Shown: positions 6,765-8,277 of the stretch, piece by piece
Layout: each line of letters opens with the position of its first letter
Numbering within the stretch: the stretch's first letter is position 1
NCBI GenBank assembly: GCA_003133425.1
Contig: PKXI01000140.1
Location: 1-8,277, forward strand
Direction: 5' to 3'
Origin: Acidobacteriaceae bacterium
Lineage (GTDB): Bacteria; Acidobacteriota; Terriglobia; Terriglobales; Acidobacteriaceae
Length of the DNA: 8,277 nucleotides
Notes under the pieces: model-generated
Database searches by the model: none
Seen by the model: the letters and a program-made list of their open reading frames with translations, nothing else
What the model was told of the DNA's origin: nothing
Made by a program: the position numbers and the translations under genes

Positions 6765-6868
6765 TTTGTGTCAGGGCACGACTTCAGTCGTGCCGAAAAG
6801 AGCCGAGAGAACTGGGGCTTTAGCCCCTGAGGGATGAAAGCACAACTTAGTCGAATCATTCTTGAAAC
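6765..6868 (+). repeat. Interspersed palindromic repeat, copy 2 (upstream of the GH88 gene)
   Basis: This is the partner of the copy at 5658-5761, exactly 1107 bases downstream along its whole length. Hairpin 1 pairs 6775-6783 with 6786-6794, differing from copy 1 only in the loop (TC against TT). Hairpin 2 is one pair longer, GGGGC-TTTA-GCCCC at 6814-6827. Outer inverted ends TCAGGG (6771-6776) and CCCTGA (6825-6830) are kept. Differences cluster in the linker between hairpins, which suggests the folded form matters. It ends 24 bases before the GH88 start. Confidence 0.85.
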
Positions 6869-6892
6869 ATGATGTAGCGGGAAAGGGCGCAA

Positions 6893-8257
6893 GTGGAATC
6901 GAACGACAAACTAACTCCGCAAGCTCTCATGCCGGCGATCAATCGTGCCCTGGAACTTGCATCCGCGAAAACCTTGCAGCTCGAGCGGCGCTGGAACACG
7001 GCAGACGGCGCGCCTGTATTTACTATCGGCGGAAAGTACACGGCCCGAAGTTGGACGCAGTGGACGCAGGGCTTTCAGTACGGCAACGCGCTGCTTTGCT
7101 TCGATCTGACCGGCGAGCAGAACCTGCTTTCGACAGCCCGCAAACACGTCGTTGCCGACATGGCCGAGCACCTGTCTCACACCGGCGTTCACGACCACGG
7201 CTTCAACAACATCTCCACCTACGGCCATCTGCGGCGCCTCATGTTAAACGGCCGTATCGAATCAAATGAGTGGGAGCTGAATTTTTACGAGCTCGCACTA
7301 AAAGTGAGTGGAGCCGTTCAAGCCGCCCGCTGGACAAGCCTTGGAGGCGACCGCGGCTACATCCACTCCTTCAATGGCAGCCACTCACTGTTCATCGATA
7401 CTATCCGCACCCTTCGCATCTGCGGAGTGGCGCACCTGCTCGGTCACGCTCTCGTAGGCGAGCAGGACAAGCGCATCAATCTGCTGGGCAGACTGCTGGC
7501 GCACGCGAAGACTTCTGCGGAACACAACATCTACTACGGCGAAGGACGCGACTGCTACGACGTTCCCAAGTTGCGAGGCCGTACTGCGCATGAAGCAATC
7601 TTCAATCCCGCCAGTGGCGCCTTTCGCTGCCCATCCTCGCAACAGGGCTATTCGCCCTTCACAACCTGGACGCGCGGCCTGGCCTGGGCCATGCTGGGCT
7701 TCGCCGAGCAACTTGAATTCATCCAATCTCTGCCCGAAAGCGAATTCCACACCCAGTGCGTTACCGGCAAGTCAGAGACATGCGCAATGCTGGAGCGAGC
7801 CGCTCGTGCCACCTGCGACTTCTACATCCACCAGGCAAGCGCTCTCGACGGAATCTGTTATTGGGATACAGGGGCGCCACGGTTGCATCTGCTAGGCGAT
7901 TGGAAATCGAAAGTTGCCGACCCGTATAACGCATACGAGCCTGTTGATTCATCGGCTAGCGCCATCGCCGCACAGGGCCTGATCCGACTCGGCCATGTGC
8001 TCGGCGATGCGGGCTACACGCAGGCCGGCCTCACAGTCATTCAGCGCCTGATTCAGGAACCCTATCTTTCAACGGACCCCAATCACGAAGGAATCCTGTT
8101 GCACAATGTCTACCATCGCCCCAATGGATGGGACTTCATCCCGCCCACGGCGAAGATACCATGCGGCGAGTCAAGCATGTGGGGAGACTATCACCTGCTG
8201 GAGTCACTGCTTCTGGTTGCGAGGCTGGCCGATTCAAGTTACTACACCTTCTTTTAG
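6893..8257 (+). CDS. Unsaturated glucuronyl hydrolase, glycoside hydrolase family 88
   Basis: The 454-residue protein should hydrate the 4,5 double bond of a terminal unsaturated uronate, causing hydrolysis of the glycosidic bond and release of a 4-deoxy-5-keto uronate. Family marks are H-D-H-G-F with Asp101, and S-L-F-I-D-T-I with Asp169, matching in order and rough spacing the two catalytic aspartates (88 and 149) of the Bacillus GL1 enzyme. Others are T-W-T-R-G-L-A-W-A-M at 258-267, D-S-S-A-S-A-I-A-A at 352-360 and C-G-E-S-S-M-W-G-D-Y at 424-433. It is longer than the Bacillus enzyme of about 377 residues. The start is GTG with GAAAGGG five bases upstream; ATG 6929 is a weaker alternative. 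No signal peptide is seen, so it should act in the cytoplasm on imported lyase products. It is the natural partner of the lyase at 3148. Whether it prefers glucuronan, alginate-type or other unsaturated oligosaccharides is open. The last 20 bases of the window after it hold nothing recognisable. Confidence 0.92.
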   Translation: MESNDKLTPQALMPAINRALELASAKTLQLERRWNTADGAPVFTIGGKYTARSWTQWTQGFQYGNALLCFDLTGEQNLLSTARKHVVADMAEHLSHTGVHDHGFNNISTYGHLRRLMLNGRIESNEWELNFYELALKVSGAVQAARWTSLGGDRGYIHSFNGSHSLFIDTIRTLRICGVAHLLGHALVGEQDKRINLLGRLLAHAKTSAEHNIYYGEGRDCYDVPKLRGRTAHEAIFNPASGAFRCPSSQQGYSPFTTWTRGLAWAMLGFAEQLEFIQSLPESEFHTQCVTGKSETCAMLERAARATCDFYIHQASALDGICYWDTGAPRLHLLGDWKSKVADPYNAYEPVDSSASAIAAQGLIRLGHVLGDAGYTQAGLTVIQRLIQEPYLSTDPNHEGILLHNVYHRPNGWDFIPPTAKIPCGESSMWGDYHLLESLLLVARLADSSYYTFF

Positions 8258-8277
8258 GGCAGTTTTCCAATTGGTGT

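Noticed and set aside
5658..6868. The two repeats as a CRISPR array or transposon ends
   Set aside because: There are only two copies in direct orientation around an ordinary metabolic gene, with no spacers, transposase or target duplication visible.
6644..6892. An 82-codon minus-strand open frame between the isomerase and GH88 genes
   Set aside because: It is the translation of two interspersed repeats; similar repeat-derived peptides are a common annotation error.

Overview
The window reads as a fragment of an Acidobacteriota chromosome, probably Terriglobia. This is inferred from moderately high GC, Tat-exported carbohydrate-active enzymes, a secreted protein built from bacterial Ig-like repeats, and small palindromic repeats between genes of a kind I remember from that group. 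No rRNA, tRNA, CRISPR array, transposase or phage gene is visible. All genes lie on the + strand.

Layout: (1) 1-2379 is the 3' part of a large secreted protein with tandem Ig-like repeats, a central domain of about 310 residues that I cannot name, and a C-terminal Ig-like domain. A strong intrinsic terminator follows at 2435-2485. (2) 2571-3131 is the wreck of a Tat-exported glycoside hydrolase family 2 (GH2) enzyme. It keeps a signal peptide, the end of the catalytic barrel in another frame, and a C-terminal tail back in the first frame; the catalytic centre is gone. (3) 3148-4362 encodes a Tat-exported polysaccharide lyase of the alginate-lyase superfamily (PL5/PL38-like). (4) 4466-5623 encodes a Gfo/Idh/MocA oxidoreductase. 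(5) 5797-6609 encodes a TIM-barrel sugar isomerase/epimerase. (6) 6893-8257 encodes a GH88 unsaturated glucuronyl hydrolase without a signal peptide. A related palindromic repeat of about 104 bp lies immediately upstream of both (5) and (6), and a second repeat type lies between them.

Inferred joint role: breakdown of a uronic-acid-containing polysaccharide. The exported lyase would cut uronate chains by beta-elimination, leaving oligosaccharides with a 4,5-unsaturated uronate at the non-reducing end. After uptake, the GH88 enzyme would remove that residue. The oxidoreductase and isomerase would process the released or modified sugar. The dead GH2 gene may once have supplied a beta-galactosidase or beta-glucuronidase activity. 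No transporter, regulator, KduI, KduD, KdgK or KdgA is seen here, so the downstream route is open. The most interesting points are the GH2 remnant, the unassigned oxidoreductase/isomerase pair in a uronate locus, and the repeat pair flanking the isomerase gene.
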